Assembly (NCBI GenBank): GCA_945870225.1
Contig: CAMBRF010000008.1
Span: 1 to 64,000, forward strand
Direction: 5' to 3'
DNA from: PVC group bacterium
GTDB taxonomy: Bacteria > Verrucomicrobiota > Kiritimatiellia > CAIKKV01 > CAITUY01
DNA: 64,000 bases
Positions 45,507 to 56,639 of the stretch are shown piece by piece. The first letter of the stretch is position 1, and each line of letters begins with the position of its first letter. Position numbers and translations under genes: made by a program. Under the pieces are notes generated by a model. The model did no database searches, was not told the DNA's origin, and saw nothing but the letters and a program-made list of their open reading frames with translations.

Positions 45507-48500
45507 ATGAAGTTGAAGAATAGCCTGTTGGCTGGGGTTTTATTGCTATTATTGGGCGTCCTCGGGACCAGTGTTTCCCTGGCGGCTGTTTCGGAGAATT
45601 TTGACACCGGCTGGCCCAATGTGCCGTGGGGAAAAACGATAATCACGCACTATTACTCCAACGCAGTCAACTCAACAACACTGTGGCAAGTAAACAATGC
45701 CGGCATCTGGAGCAATGGCCCCACTGCCAATTCCTCCCCCTACTCCGCCACTCTGAGTAACACAGCGCCCAACACGTGGGTTATGTCATCGATGCTGACC
45801 AGCAGTCTTGGAAAGATAACTTTCGCCGCCAAAAATTTTAATGCCGGAAGGACGATTCTACTGGGAATTGAGAGTTCGTATGAAACCAACATGATCAACT
45901 GGATCACCAATGCCGTGGTAACCAACACGCTTCAGGTCTTCACCACCAACTTCATATCCAGAGTCATCAACCCGTCCTCCAATCAATACATACGTTTGAT
46001 TAAGTATACGGTTGGATCGCTCGATGCTCTGTCTTTGGACGACATCTCCATAGCTGACCCCAGCGGATCCGTGGCCTTGCCCGGTCTAAGCCGCGCTCCC
46101 GCCAATCCGGCCGACAACGAAACCGTGTCCATCAGCGCCACGGTGACCATCTCCGGCAGCGTAGGCGCACTCGTCTTGACCAATTACTGGCACGTCTGGC
46201 CGGCCACGAATTGGACAGCCATCGCCATGACCTCCAACTCTCCCACGACTTTTACGGCATCCAGCAGTATCCCCGGCAAACCACTGGGCGCGATCATCGA
46301 ATACTACGCGGAAGCTTCCTATACCGCGGACGGCAGCCCGTACGCCTCCAGCAGCGGCACGGACCGCTATACGGTGCGCCCCTTGACCAGCTTCACCAAT
46401 CTGGTGATCACCGGCGTCATCAATACCAACATGACCCTCACCGGAAACTATAGCTGGCAAGGCATCGTTTCGCTCAGCAATCTCACCAATGCCGCCATCA
46501 AACTCGAAGGCACCAGCAATAGCATCACCACCGTATGGGGCGACGCAAATCAAACCGGGTCCTCCATGCCCCTCACGGGCACGGCCGAGACGGGCACGGT
46601 ACCCAGCATCGTTCTGTATGGCACTAATGTTGCTTTTTCCGTCATTAACTTTAATGAAACCAACCGCGCCTACACCGTACAAGCCTGCTCCTTCAATGAT
46701 TTCGATTCCTGGGCCAACGCGCCTTTCGGCTCTTATACCAACAGCAATTGGATCCTGTCCGACGGGCAGGTCACCAATGATCCCGCGCATGTTTTCAGTG
46801 GAAAGACCGTCATTCTCAATGGGAGCACCAATGCCTCCACCAATAGTTTTCTTTCATCCCCGTTCCTGACCAACGGCATCGGTCAGATTTCATTCTGGTA
46901 TCGGAACTGGGAAACCAACGCCACACCGACCGGAACTCTGCTCGTGCAGGTGGCACCCTCCGCCACCGCGACCGTCTGGACCACACTCAGCACCCTCACC
47001 AACATCATTTCCCCAAACTACCTTTTCCACTCCGTCGCGATTTCGGATCGGGCCAACCACTCCGTTCGGATCCTCAACAATCCGACCGGAAACACCTCGC
47101 GGGTATGTTTGGATGAAGTTACTATCGCCGAGCCCGGCGCTGGCGTTCTCTTAACCAACCTCGTTCACTCCCCGTCCATACCCCTTTACACCAATACCGT
47201 GACCGTACAGGTTAATATCAGTCCTGCGGGCGGCACCACCATCACGAACGTCACCCTTGTCTACCGCACCACGAGCGCCACCAATTCGCTGACCATGACC
47301 AACAGCCCGGCCACAACCCTTTATACGGCCACCATACCCTCAGGGCAGGGCCCCACAAACGGCACCGGCTTGGTGGAATACTATGTGTCGTGTGGTTTTG
47401 ACGGCTTTGGCAGCAGAACCGTCAGTCCGTCTTTCGCCCCCCTGGCAGGCCCGGCGGGCCCCACGAACTTCGTGATCAGCCGGTCCTATCTGGTCGTCAC
47501 CAATGTCACCCTTCAGCCAAGCCCCCCGGTTCTAGGCGCTGTCAGCCAGATTGAAGCGGACATCACCCCCCGCGATGGCGCCTCGAATATCATCGCGACC
47601 GCCTTCTATCGTATCGGCCTCTCCGGCGGATTCACATCCAACTCCATGGTCTATTCCGGAATCTCCAACCGGTTCACCACCACGAACGGCATTCCAGCTC
47701 AATCGATCCCGGGAACTCCCATTTATTATTCGATTACCGCAACCTGTCAGGGGGGCAATCCCATTTCCCCGACCAATTACCCGGCGCTGGGAACCAACTC
47801 GCCCCTTGTGGAATATGTAGGGACTCCCTCTTTTGTTTCATCCTACAGCAACCTACAGGTCACGGGCTCATTCAGCACCAATCTGATTTTGGTGGGAAAT
47901 TATTCATGGCAGGGCGTGGCCAATTTATCCAACGCCACCAACGCCACCTTCCGGTTCGCAGGGATGAATGGCGCAACCAGTTACTGGGGCGTGACGGCAC
48001 AGAGCGTTTCTAATTTCCCCTATTACGGCATGGCGACCAATGACGCATCCGTCCTGACGCTGTTCGGCACAAACAGCGGGTATTTCATGTTCCAATTCAA
48101 TGAAACAAACCTCACCTTCTCCGTCCGGCGCTGCAACTACATGAACTTCGAACAGTGGACGAATGCCGCACCCTATGGTTTTTACACCAATAGCGAGGGA
48201 TGGATCCTGAGTGACGGCCGGACCACGACGAATTCACCGGTGGACAACCTCAGGGTTTTTGCGGGTGCGGGCCGGTCCGGCATCCTGAGGGAGGGAACCA
48301 CCACCAATGCGTTCCTCCTGTCGCCCTATCTCACCAACGGGGTCGGGCAGATTTCCCTATGGTACTGTAATGCCGAGACCAACTCCTCGCCACCCGCACA
48401 GTTCTCAATCCAAGTCGCCGCAACGCCTTCGTCCACATGGACGACTCTGACCACCATCACGAACATTGCCAGTCAGGATTATCTCTACACCTCTATTCCC

Positions 48501-51500
48501 CGTTCCGACCCGAGCAATCATTATGTGCGTATTCTTAACAACACCAACACCGCGCACGCCGCCCTTTGCCTTGATGAAATCATACTCGCTGAACCGGGCG
48601 CCTCCGTCCTGCTCACCAACCTCACCCATTCGCCTTCTATACCCATTTGCACCAACCCGGTGAATATTGCCGTCACCATCATCCCCGGGGCGGGAGCCGT
48701 TATTACCAACGTCACCCTCTTTTATCGCCCCGGCACTAACGCCCTTTTCACCAACACCGTCTCCATGACCACCGCAGGAGCGGACCTTTACACGGCCATC
48801 ATTCCTCCAGGACAGGGGCCGGATACCGGCGCAGGGATTGTCGAATACTATGTGAAGTGCGGATTTCAGGGCTTTGACAGCGAACTGGTCAGCCCCCTGT
48901 ACAGCCCCGCCGGGGGAGCGGCAAGCCCCACGAACTATGTGATCAGCCGGTCCTATCTGGTCATCACCAATGTGAGCCTGCTTCCCAATCCGCCTCTGAT
49001 CAACACCACCACGCAAATTGCCGCAGATATCATTCCCCGTGATGGCGCCTCAAATATCGTCGCTTCAGTTCTATACCGGGTTGGATTTCTCGACCCCTTC
49101 ACCAACAGCCCCATGGTCTATTCCGGCACCTCAAACAGGTTTGTCTCCACAACCAGCATTCCGTCCCAGACCATCCCGGGCACACCGATTTTTTACACCA
49201 TTACGGCAAACTGCCAGGGCGGCAATCCCATATCGCCGACCAACTTCCCGACGCTGGGAACCAATGCCCCGCTTGTGGCCTACACTCGCACGCCTGCACG
49301 CATCTCATCCTACAGCAACCTGCAGGTGACGGGTTCGTTCAGCACTAATCTTCTCCTCGTTGATAATTACACCTGGCAGGGAGTCGCCACGTTGTCCAAT
49401 GTCACCAACGCGACTGTCCGCTTCGCCGGCATCAACGGAAGCACCAGTTATTGGGGGCTTACTTCACAAACCATCTCGAATTTCCCCTACTACGGAACCG
49501 CTGTTGCGGGCGCGACCAATCTGACCCTGTTTGGTACCAACAGCGGGTATTTCGCGTTCGAGTTCAACGAAACCAATCAGGCCTTCATCATCCAGCGCTG
49601 CAACTATCTCAACTTTGATCAATGGACCAATGCCTCACCCTATGGCCCCTACACCAACAGCGGGAACTGGATCCTGTCGAATGGGCGGACCACTACCAAC
49701 TCGGCCACCGATGATCTCCTGCGATTTGCGAACGCCGGCCGATCAGGCATCCTCAGGGAGGGTCCCTCCACCAACGCTTATCTTCTCTCGCCTTATTTCA
49801 CCAATGGAATGGGCAAAATCTCATTTTGGTACCGAAACCGTGAGACCAATGCCTCAGCGGTAGCCCAGTTTTCCGTTCAAACCGCCGCCAACCCTACCTC
49901 CACTTGGACCACCATCGCCTCCTATACCAACATCCTCAGTCAGGATTACCTCTATACTTCCATCGTATGCCCGAACCGGTACGAGAAATACGCGCGGATC
50001 CTCAACGATACGAACGCCTCCCACGCCGCCTTATGCCTGGACGAGATTGTGATCACAGACCCGGGAGCCGGCGTCAACCCTTCCAATCTGACGAATTCCC
50101 CGCCCCAACCTAATTTTTTCGATGATGTGTATCTATCGGTCGACCTGGACCCCATATCCGGCGCCCTGATCACCAACGCCGTCGTCTGGTTCCGGCTCGG
50201 AACCAACGGTATGTTCGAGTCGCTGGCTATGACCAACTCGGGCACGCACTGGAGCACCGTTTCTCCCATTCATCACCCTGATCTGGGAACGCTGCAGTAC
50301 GCCGTTCAATATTTCTTCGCGGGATTCCAGAGCGCAAGTCCGGCCTTCTATCCCCCGGACGGCACAAATTCTCCGGCCAGTTTCGAAGTAATTCCCCCGT
50401 CCGATGTTAGATCCGAGAACTTCGACATCGGGTGGCCCAACGTGCCGTGGGGAACAGGTGTAGCTACGCGCTATACTTCCAACGCGGTAAACTCAACAAC
50501 ACTTTGGCAGGCGAGGAACGTCGGCATTTGGAGCAACGGCATCACCCCTAAATCCTTCCCTTATTCAGCCACTCTAAATGCCACTTCGCCCGTCTCATGG
50601 GTTATGTCCTCAATGCTGACCAACGGTATTGGTGCGGTCTCGTTCTCGGCTAGAAATGTGACACCCAGTTTCCCGGTTTTATTGGGTATTGAGAGTTCAT
50701 ATGACACGAATATGACCAGCTGGGTGACAAATGCTGTTGTCACAAACAATTTTTCCTCTTTTTCCAACCAACTGGTGACAACGATACGCAACCCATCCTC
50801 CAACCAGATTATTCGTTTGGTTAAGTATACTTATACACCCGGGGCAAATTTCGGGCTGACTTTGGATGACATCGTCGTCTCCTACCCCCCGGTCAATGTT
50901 GCCATCTCGAATGTGTTCATCAATCCCGGCTATCCCTCCACGAGCGATAGCGTGCGCGTATCCTGCGAAGTAACCTCCATCAATCCCCTCTTCCCCGCCT
51001 ACGGCATCACCCCCACCTTGTATTATCGCCGTGGCAGTGATGTCACCTATTCCACCCGCCCGATGTCCTGCGTCTCCAACAACTACTTCGAGACCCTGGC
51101 GTCGTTGCCTATCCCACCCCAAACCCGGGACACCAGGATATACTACTATGTCCAATGCGATTTCACGGGTTATCACGGAAGCCCCCCTGAGAATCAGAGC
51201 CCCCAATATTTCCCCGTTGGCGGAAGCAACAATCCCGCCAATTATATTGTCCACGCTTTTGCGTCATCATTCAGCAATGTTGCGGCCTCGGTGAACCTGA
51301 ACAGCCAGGGCGGGCGACTGCTCAATAACGGGGTCTGGCAGAGCATCATCAATCTCGCCGGAACAACCAATACCTTCAGCCTATCCTTGAATGGTTACGG
51401 CTATTCCATCGGCTCCGGCTATTCCACAAACACCGTAACCTGGGGTTACTCCAATAACTGGCAAACGGCGCTTCCTTTGGCTGAAACCGCCGGCATTGGC

Positions 51501-54299
51501 CAGACGAACATCGTCATCACCAATGGTTCATTCAGCGGCCAGTATGTTGTCCGATTTGACGAGCAGACCGGGGAATACACCCTGCAGGAGTGCGTGTGGC
51601 AAGATTTCGACACTTGGTCCGGAACCCTTCCGCTTTATGTCATGGACGGGAACAGCAGTCTTCCCGCCGTTCAGTGCGATTTCAGCAAGTGGGTGACGAA
51701 CAGCACACGGGTTCGCCGTGAGAGTTTTGCCTCCGGCTGGAGCAGTTACACAAACTATACCACCGCGACAAGCGCCGGCATTTCCACGGATCCGTCTTCC
51801 GCCAATTTCTTTGGTATTTACGGAGGGAAATTCACGAACTCCGTCGGCAAACCCGCTCCTTCTATTCTGACTCAACCCACGCCCTTAAGTCCATTGACCA
51901 AGCATGGTTGGATTGCCCAGTTGAGTGTTGACGCCAGTCAGAATTTCCCGCTCAGGGGAATTGGCACCGTTAAGTATTCTTATCGCGCCAGTGATTTAGC
52001 CCCCACCAGCACCGTGGCCGTGTACTTGTTCCCGACCAATCTGTACGTGGATGAGTCATCTTTTGCGAACAACGCATTTAACTGGATACTGCTGACGAAC
52101 GACGTCGGTGTGTTCGACACAAACAATTTCGCATCCTACACTTTAGCGGTCAACACGAACGTTACCCATGACGTCATTTTCTCCCATGACAGCGGGGATC
52201 AAAGCATCTTTTTCGACGAGTTGTCCGTCAGTGAGTGGTACGCGGAAACCACGACCAACGATGGGTGGGTGGCCGTTGAGGGATGGATTGAGCCAAATGC
52301 AAAATTCGGCAATGACAACTGTTGCCGTTTCGACATCACCCGCGCCGGGGGAACAAACCAATATCTTCTTTCCCCTACACTGAGCAACGGAATCAACTCC
52401 TTCAGTTTCGACTACTGCAGCGCCACAACCAATACCGTATCGTTCGATGTGCAAATAAGTCCTGACAAGATCAACTGGACGAATCTGATGTCGGTCACTA
52501 ATTCGACCTTTGACGGAACCGGAACCAACTATGCGTCATGTTCCGGAATTCTCCAGACCAATGCCACCCTCTACTTGCTTATCAGGAACACCACGCCAAG
52601 GCCTGGAGCCTTGTTGCTGGACAATGTTACGGTCAGTCCGTTCGTACAGGGATCCAGTTGGATGATCAACAATGCGGCCATCGACCCCAGCTCCCAAACC
52701 TTCCCGCCGGGCACACGGCAGTTCTATGCACGCACCTGCTTCCTGAACAGCAATCGCGTATCGAATGTGTCGGGCACGTGGCCGTCGATCCCCGATACCA
52801 ATACGTTCCCATTCATTCAATCGCCAATGCTCGCCTCGGGAATTGGAGAGATCAGTTTCTGGTACCGAAACTGGTCCGTCACCTCAAATCCGGCTCCCGC
52901 CCGGCTCTACCTTCAGATTTCCGCGGACTCGGTGAATTGGACCACTATTCCTGGAGTCATGGTCAGTAACATCGTCAATACAACCGACTACCAGTATTTC
53001 CGTTCTTCGATCTATGACACCAATAGTCATTTTGTGCGCATCTATAACGACGACACCTACGCGAGCGCCGTCGGGCGGGTATGCCTGGATGACATACTGG
53101 TCACCGCTCCCATGGCAACGACCCTTTCCATGAGCAACCTGGTCATCACTCCCCCGATCCCGCTGTATTCGAATCAGGTCGACGTGTCGGTGGATGTGTA
53201 CAAGCTTTTTTATAATCCCGCGATCAGCGGCATGCAGGTCCAATATGGTACGGCGACGAATTACGCCGGGTTGAAAACCGCGAGTACGTCCAGCATTCCC
53301 ATGAACTGTATTGACACCAACCTGAACGTGCCGGGACAATGGTATCGTTACAAGACCGCCTACCCGATCCCGACGAAGAGCGCTGACACCTTCGTTAAAT
53401 ACCAGGTCACCGCCACCTACACGGGGTACCATGCCGAGGTTACCAGCCCCAAGGTTAACTCGCATTTCGTCGTCACGCCGACGTGGTTCGATCCCCTCAA
53501 GGATTACACCAATGACTTGGCGTACTATATTGTGCTTTCCTGTCCAACTGGTGCGGTTTGGATCAATGAATTCAATGTGCGAGACGATACCGCCGGCACT
53601 CCGAAATATATTGAACTATGCGCACCGTTTGATCTGAATCTGACCAACTGGGTTGTTCAAGTCTATTCCTTCGCATATGTACCGAAGGGAACCTATCAGA
53701 TCAGCAACACCACTCTGGCAAACTTCACTAATGGATTCGGCTTCTGGTTGTTGGGCGACACGAACACTCTTAATCGACAGATGACGCTAACGAACGCATT
53801 GCCAACACCGAGCGGGGGAATCCGACTCCTGCGGCCTAGCGGTATTTGCGCCGATGCCGTCGCCTATGGCAATTTGTACCAAATTGGCACTTTGCTTGAT
53901 AACGGGTTTGCCTACTCCGAATTGGATGATTTACTCTCCGATTTTCCCGTGTCCTTGATCGGGAGCGGAAGTGGAGGCTCCGAGTTCTCATGGGTTAACG
54001 CCGTGGACTTCACGCCAGGAAGTAACAATACTGATCAGATCCTCATAGGTGTTCAGCCCGAGGCCATTCCGCCAACCATAACCATCCTGGCGTTATGGGT
54101 GAACTCGAACGTCTGGATTCGTTGCACGTCGACTAACAACTGGTATCCCACACCGTGGTACACAACGAACCTTAAGAACAGCGCGTCATGGACGAATGTT
54201 CCGTTTACAAGCACCCTGACCATCAGCAACGCGACGATTAACTTCGCCCCAACCCCTACGCCATCGTTCTATAAAGTGGTGGCAACCAACAGTCCTTGA
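45507..54299 (+). CDS. Giant secreted repeat protein with a lamin-tail domain
   Basis: 2930 residues. Signal peptide 'SLLAGVLLLLLGVLGTSVSLA'. Residues about 29-215 form a module beginning 'SENFDTGWPNVPWG', repeated near residue 1636 ('SENFDIGWPNVPWG'). In between lie three tandem units of about 485 residues (from 46389, 47841 and 49308), each with 'NYSWQGVANLSN', 'FNETN', 'WILSDGRTT', 'LLTNLTHSPSIP' and, in the first two, 'DGASNI..YRIG' blocks. A lamin-tail-like domain ('WINEFNVRDDTAGTPKYIEL') lies near 2680-2820. Extremely rich in Asn, Thr and Ser; GC near 50 percent, lower than housekeeping neighbours. No sortase, PEP-CTERM or autotransporter barrel was seen. Probably a surface or extracellular adhesin or matrix protein. 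AAGGAA precedes the chosen ATG; 40 upstream in-frame codons lie across the promoter. Confidence 0.88.
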   Translation: MKLKNSLLAGVLLLLLGVLGTSVSLAAVSENFDTGWPNVPWGKTIITHYYSNAVNSTTLWQVNNAGIWSNGPTANSSPYSATLSNTAPNTWVMSSMLTSSLGKITFAAKNFNAGRTILLGIESSYETNMINWITNAVVTNTLQVFTTNFISRVINPSSNQYIRLIKYTVGSLDALSLDDISIADPSGSVALPGLSRAPANPADNETVSISATVTISGSVGALVLTNYWHVWPATNWTAIAMTSNSPTTFTASSSIPGKPLGAIIEYYAEASYTADGSPYASSSGTDRYTVRPLTSFTNLVITGVINTNMTLTGNYSWQGIVSLSNLTNAAIKLEGTSNSITTVWGDANQTGSSMPLTGTAETGTVPSIVLYGTNVAFSVINFNETNRAYTVQACSFNDFDSWANAPFGSYTNSNWILSDGQVTNDPAHVFSGKTVILNGSTNASTNSFLSSPFLTNGIGQISFWYRNWETNATPTGTLLVQVAPSATATVWTTLSTLTNIISPNYLFHSVAISDRANHSVRILNNPTGNTSRVCLDEVTIAEPGAGVLLTNLVHSPSIPLYTNTVTVQVNISPAGGTTITNVTLVYRTTSATNSLTMTNSPATTLYTATIPSGQGPTNGTGLVEYYVSCGFDGFGSRTVSPSFAPLAGPAGPTNFVISRSYLVVTNVTLQPSPPVLGAVSQIEADITPRDGASNIIATAFYRIGLSGGFTSNSMVYSGISNRFTTTNGIPAQSIPGTPIYYSITATCQGGNPISPTNYPALGTNSPLVEYVGTPSFVSSYSNLQVTGSFSTNLILVGNYSWQGVANLSNATNATFRFAGMNGATSYWGVTAQSVSNFPYYGMATNDASVLTLFGTNSGYFMFQFNETNLTFSVRRCNYMNFEQWTNAAPYGFYTNSEGWILSDGRTTTNSPVDNLRVFAGAGRSGILREGTTTNAFLLSPYLTNGVGQISLWYCNAETNSSPPAQFSIQVAATPSSTWTTLTTITNIASQDYLYTSIPRSDPSNHYVRILNNTNTAHAALCLDEIILAEPGASVLLTNLTHSPSIPICTNPVNIAVTIIPGAGAVITNVTLFYRPGTNALFTNTVSMTTAGADLYTAIIPPGQGPDTGAGIVEYYVKCGFQGFDSELVSPLYSPAGGAASPTNYVISRSYLVITNVSLLPNPPLINTTTQIAADIIPRDGASNIVASVLYRVGFLDPFTNSPMVYSGTSNRFVSTTSIPSQTIPGTPIFYTITANCQGGNPISPTNFPTLGTNAPLVAYTRTPARISSYSNLQVTGSFSTNLLLVDNYTWQGVATLSNVTNATVRFAGINGSTSYWGLTSQTISNFPYYGTAVAGATNLTLFGTNSGYFAFEFNETNQAFIIQRCNYLNFDQWTNASPYGPYTNSGNWILSNGRTTTNSATDDLLRFANAGRSGILREGPSTNAYLLSPYFTNGMGKISFWYRNRETNASAVAQFSVQTAANPTSTWTTIASYTNILSQDYLYTSIVCPNRYEKYARILNDTNASHAALCLDEIVITDPGAGVNPSNLTNSPPQPNFFDDVYLSVDLDPISGALITNAVVWFRLGTNGMFESLAMTNSGTHWSTVSPIHHPDLGTLQYAVQYFFAGFQSASPAFYPPDGTNSPASFEVIPPSDVRSENFDIGWPNVPWGTGVATRYTSNAVNSTTLWQARNVGIWSNGITPKSFPYSATLNATSPVSWVMSSMLTNGIGAVSFSARNVTPSFPVLLGIESSYDTNMTSWVTNAVVTNNFSSFSNQLVTTIRNPSSNQIIRLVKYTYTPGANFGLTLDDIVVSYPPVNVAISNVFINPGYPSTSDSVRVSCEVTSINPLFPAYGITPTLYYRRGSDVTYSTRPMSCVSNNYFETLASLPIPPQTRDTRIYYYVQCDFTGYHGSPPENQSPQYFPVGGSNNPANYIVHAFASSFSNVAASVNLNSQGGRLLNNGVWQSIINLAGTTNTFSLSLNGYGYSIGSGYSTNTVTWGYSNNWQTALPLAETAGIGQTNIVITNGSFSGQYVVRFDEQTGEYTLQECVWQDFDTWSGTLPLYVMDGNSSLPAVQCDFSKWVTNSTRVRRESFASGWSSYTNYTTATSAGISTDPSSANFFGIYGGKFTNSVGKPAPSILTQPTPLSPLTKHGWIAQLSVDASQNFPLRGIGTVKYSYRASDLAPTSTVAVYLFPTNLYVDESSFANNAFNWILLTNDVGVFDTNNFASYTLAVNTNVTHDVIFSHDSGDQSIFFDELSVSEWYAETTTNDGWVAVEGWIEPNAKFGNDNCCRFDITRAGGTNQYLLSPTLSNGINSFSFDYCSATTNTVSFDVQISPDKINWTNLMSVTNSTFDGTGTNYASCSGILQTNATLYLLIRNTTPRPGALLLDNVTVSPFVQGSSWMINNAAIDPSSQTFPPGTRQFYARTCFLNSNRVSNVSGTWPSIPDTNTFPFIQSPMLASGIGEISFWYRNWSVTSNPAPARLYLQISADSVNWTTIPGVMVSNIVNTTDYQYFRSSIYDTNSHFVRIYNDDTYASAVGRVCLDDILVTAPMATTLSMSNLVITPPIPLYSNQVDVSVDVYKLFYNPAISGMQVQYGTATNYAGLKTASTSSIPMNCIDTNLNVPGQWYRYKTAYPIPTKSADTFVKYQVTATYTGYHAEVTSPKVNSHFVVTPTWFDPLKDYTNDLAYYIVLSCPTGAVWINEFNVRDDTAGTPKYIELCAPFDLNLTNWVVQVYSFAYVPKGTYQISNTTLANFTNGFGFWLLGDTNTLNRQMTLTNALPTPSGGIRLLRPSGICADAVAYGNLYQIGTLLDNGFAYSELDDLLSDFPVSLIGSGSGGSEFSWVNAVDFTPGSNNTDQILIGVQPEAIPPTITILALWVNSNVWIRCTSTNNWYPTPWYTTNLKNSASWTNVPFTSTLTISNATINFAPTPTPSFYKVVATNSP
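46389..50400 (+). repeat. Three tandem units of about 1.46 kb within the giant gene
   Basis: Units begin at 46389, 47841 and 49308 (spacings 1452 and 1467 bases). The second and third are close at nucleotide level, for example around 47841 and 49308; the first is more diverged and the third is shortened at its end. Confidence 0.8.
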
Positions 54300-54499
54300 T
54301 TGAGCGCCGTAGCATCCCATTGGATGCAGACTGAAGGGTGTTAGGCTAATGACGGTTAGGAAATCCAAGGATTATAACTTGTCTTGGCGCCAAGTTATTC
54401 TCAATATAGAGAGTTCGGCTGAATGTCGATTTACCTAATGGCCCACAGCCTAAATCGCTTCAGCCTTGGCGTCCCTATGGGGCGCCAGTGGATCGAGAA

Positions 54500-56614
54500 C
54501 TATCGTTCGTCCATTACACGCATCAGACGCACGATGGTCTGGTGATGGCCACTGGCATCGGCGTAGGGATTTCGCCAAACCTCGGCCAGTGCCCGAACGT
54601 GGGAGAGGACACCCTTGTCGGGCATCATGGGCACGTTCTTTGTCGTCTCAGCAAAAAGCAGGATCATAAAGTAGTTCTGCCCGGGGTGAACCAGTCCGCA
54701 GGTGTTCCGGAATATCGATTCCTGTTGAAGAAAAGTCTTTCCAGCCAGCGGGGTAATCCCGAACAGATTCGTGGCCTTTCCCCAACTCGAGAGTGTGTCA
54801 AAAGAACCGCTCATGGCAGTCAGGTTAGTAGCGAGATCGAACGCCTGATCCGAAGTCAAAGGAGGGCAAATTCCCGGCCCATCTGGATACTCGTTCACCG
54901 GCATTCCCTTAAAGACAGCCGCCATCGCCTCAGCATCACGTGTGTTCGGATTCAGCCGCCCTCTCACCAAGGTGTTACTCCCTACGTTGAAGTTGTCGAG
55001 AACTTTATCAATTGGGAACCACCTGCCATCGTCACACAGTTTGATGGTACTCCACTTATCGAGAGACGTTGTGCCACGAACAAGATAGCTGAGCTCCGAT
55101 GCGGTCTTCAGCGGACCATTCGCAACATACATCCGCTGATCTTGCTCAGCATAATCTGGATAGGCCGCTATGTATTTTTTTGTTTCGGAATTTATATCAT
55201 TGAGCGACCCCGCAGCCGTGTAGGCTTTCCACTGCTTAGAAGTTGTGCTCCAGTTGAAGCGGGGGTCTACGCATTCGTCACCTTGCGCTACTGCTGTAAT
55301 GCTCGTGCTACCGGAAAGAGATTTCATGATTATCGGCGGGTTAGTGAAAGCAAAATAGTTGATCTTATTATATGGATACGGGGCAGAGTCCACAGGAACA
55401 CCTCCCTGCAACACTTGTGCACCAAGCCAAACACGCAACTGAACCGTAGTCGTATCCCCTGTCGGGCAGTAAGGTGTAGCTAGAGAAAACTCTTCCGCAT
55501 AGGGCTTGGTCATATCGCCACCAGCATCATAGGCGGACAACCACACTCTCCCACTAGCGGGATCAGTGCCTGATGGGACATACTTTGGCAGCGTACCGCC
55601 CATCCCTTCGATCTGAACATCACAACGAATATCAAAATTTGACGGGTTGTTTCTGACAAACGGATAGAACCACTCTACGTTCACTTTTAGGACAGATCGC
55701 ACCTGCCCTGATCTGAACTGCAGGAGGCTCGACACTTGCACTTCATTGATCATAGGAACGGCTTCCGTGCAGGGCGACGCGAGATCGCGAGGGATCGAAT
55801 CGGCGTCAACATAGTCCAGAAGATTTGTAAAAATGAATCCTGCTTCCGTGGCCGGTATGCCACTGCGAATCAAGCCGTCAACGATATCCGTTTTTTTGCT
55901 TTCCAAAACCGTCTCATCCCCGGAAATGTCCACCATTTTATTCGTTGAAACGAACGCGGAATAGGTAACCAGACTTGCGGGTGCGCTCGCGAGTCCCCCT
56001 CCCGCATTGGTCCCCAGAGTAAGAAGCTCCTGCTGGGTCTCGTAGAAAGGACCGCCGACAAGCGCCGTGGCATCACTTACCTCCGGCAAATCGGCAATCT
56101 GGATTTCAGCGGAGTTCGTACCCATCCCGCGCGCCAATCCGCCCGCATAATTCACATCCAACAATCCCGAACAGTTGAACACGATGTAACCCACCCGTCC
56201 CCGCTCTTCACCGGCATAGGTCACGGGAATCCAATTCGGAAGATTGGTGGCCGCGTTGAACAACGATTTTGGAATCCAATCGGAAACGGGAGGGTTGGTC
56301 ACTCCAGTAATCGGCACCGAACCAGGTGAAACAAGGATATCCGTACTCGGGTAAACGTTGTCGCCGGCTTGGTCAACCTCGATTGCGCCCATGGCCCGAT
56401 TCAAAGCCACCGGCAACAACTGACGAACCATCACGTCGCTTCGAAAGCCTCCCGCAGCCAGCCGCTCCGTCCGCATGAAAACGGCAAAGGTCACACCCAA
56501 AACCATCATAAGGGCAAGCATGCCGATTACCAGGATGAGGGCCACACCGCTGCGCGGGTCGCTCTTCCAAACCGAGCCACTCCTACCCTCTTCAGCTCTG
56601 TCGACTATATTCAT
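54500..56614 (-). CDS. GspK-like / PilX-like minor pseudopilin
   Basis: 704 residues. N-terminal 'SGVALILVIGMLALMMVLGVTFAVFMRTERLAAGGFRSDVMVRQLLPVALNRAMGAI' is the GspK/PilX type of membrane helix. A long beta-rich body follows, including 'GYIVFNCSGLLDVNYAGG' and helical 'ILDLINYRD'-like K-domain features such as 'FIFTNLLDYVDADSIPRDL', the substrate of the usual GspK alpha domain. It probably sits at the tip of the type II pseudopilus. It is the last gene of the pseudopilin operon. The ATG at 56614 has GGAG upstream. Confidence 0.75.
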   Translation of the reverse strand: MNIVDRAEEGRSGSVWKSDPRSGVALILVIGMLALMMVLGVTFAVFMRTERLAAGGFRSDVMVRQLLPVALNRAMGAIEVDQAGDNVYPSTDILVSPGSVPITGVTNPPVSDWIPKSLFNAATNLPNWIPVTYAGEERGRVGYIVFNCSGLLDVNYAGGLARGMGTNSAEIQIADLPEVSDATALVGGPFYETQQELLTLGTNAGGGLASAPASLVTYSAFVSTNKMVDISGDETVLESKKTDIVDGLIRSGIPATEAGFIFTNLLDYVDADSIPRDLASPCTEAVPMINEVQVSSLLQFRSGQVRSVLKVNVEWFYPFVRNNPSNFDIRCDVQIEGMGGTLPKYVPSGTDPASGRVWLSAYDAGGDMTKPYAEEFSLATPYCPTGDTTTVQLRVWLGAQVLQGGVPVDSAPYPYNKINYFAFTNPPIIMKSLSGSTSITAVAQGDECVDPRFNWSTTSKQWKAYTAAGSLNDINSETKKYIAAYPDYAEQDQRMYVANGPLKTASELSYLVRGTTSLDKWSTIKLCDDGRWFPIDKVLDNFNVGSNTLVRGRLNPNTRDAEAMAAVFKGMPVNEYPDGPGICPPLTSDQAFDLATNLTAMSGSFDTLSSWGKATNLFGITPLAGKTFLQQESIFRNTCGLVHPGQNYFMILLFAETTKNVPMMPDKGVLSHVRALAEVWRNPYADASGHHQTIVRLMRVMDER

Positions 56615-56639
56615 CCGCAAGCATCTCCACTCATCGCAA

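Noticed and set aside
54377-54490. Inverted repeats CTTGGCGCCAAG and TGGCGTCCC-TAT-GGGGCGCCA as a terminator of the giant gene
   Set aside because: No T-run follows on either strand, so there is no support for intrinsic termination, although a role as a transcript end structure remains possible.
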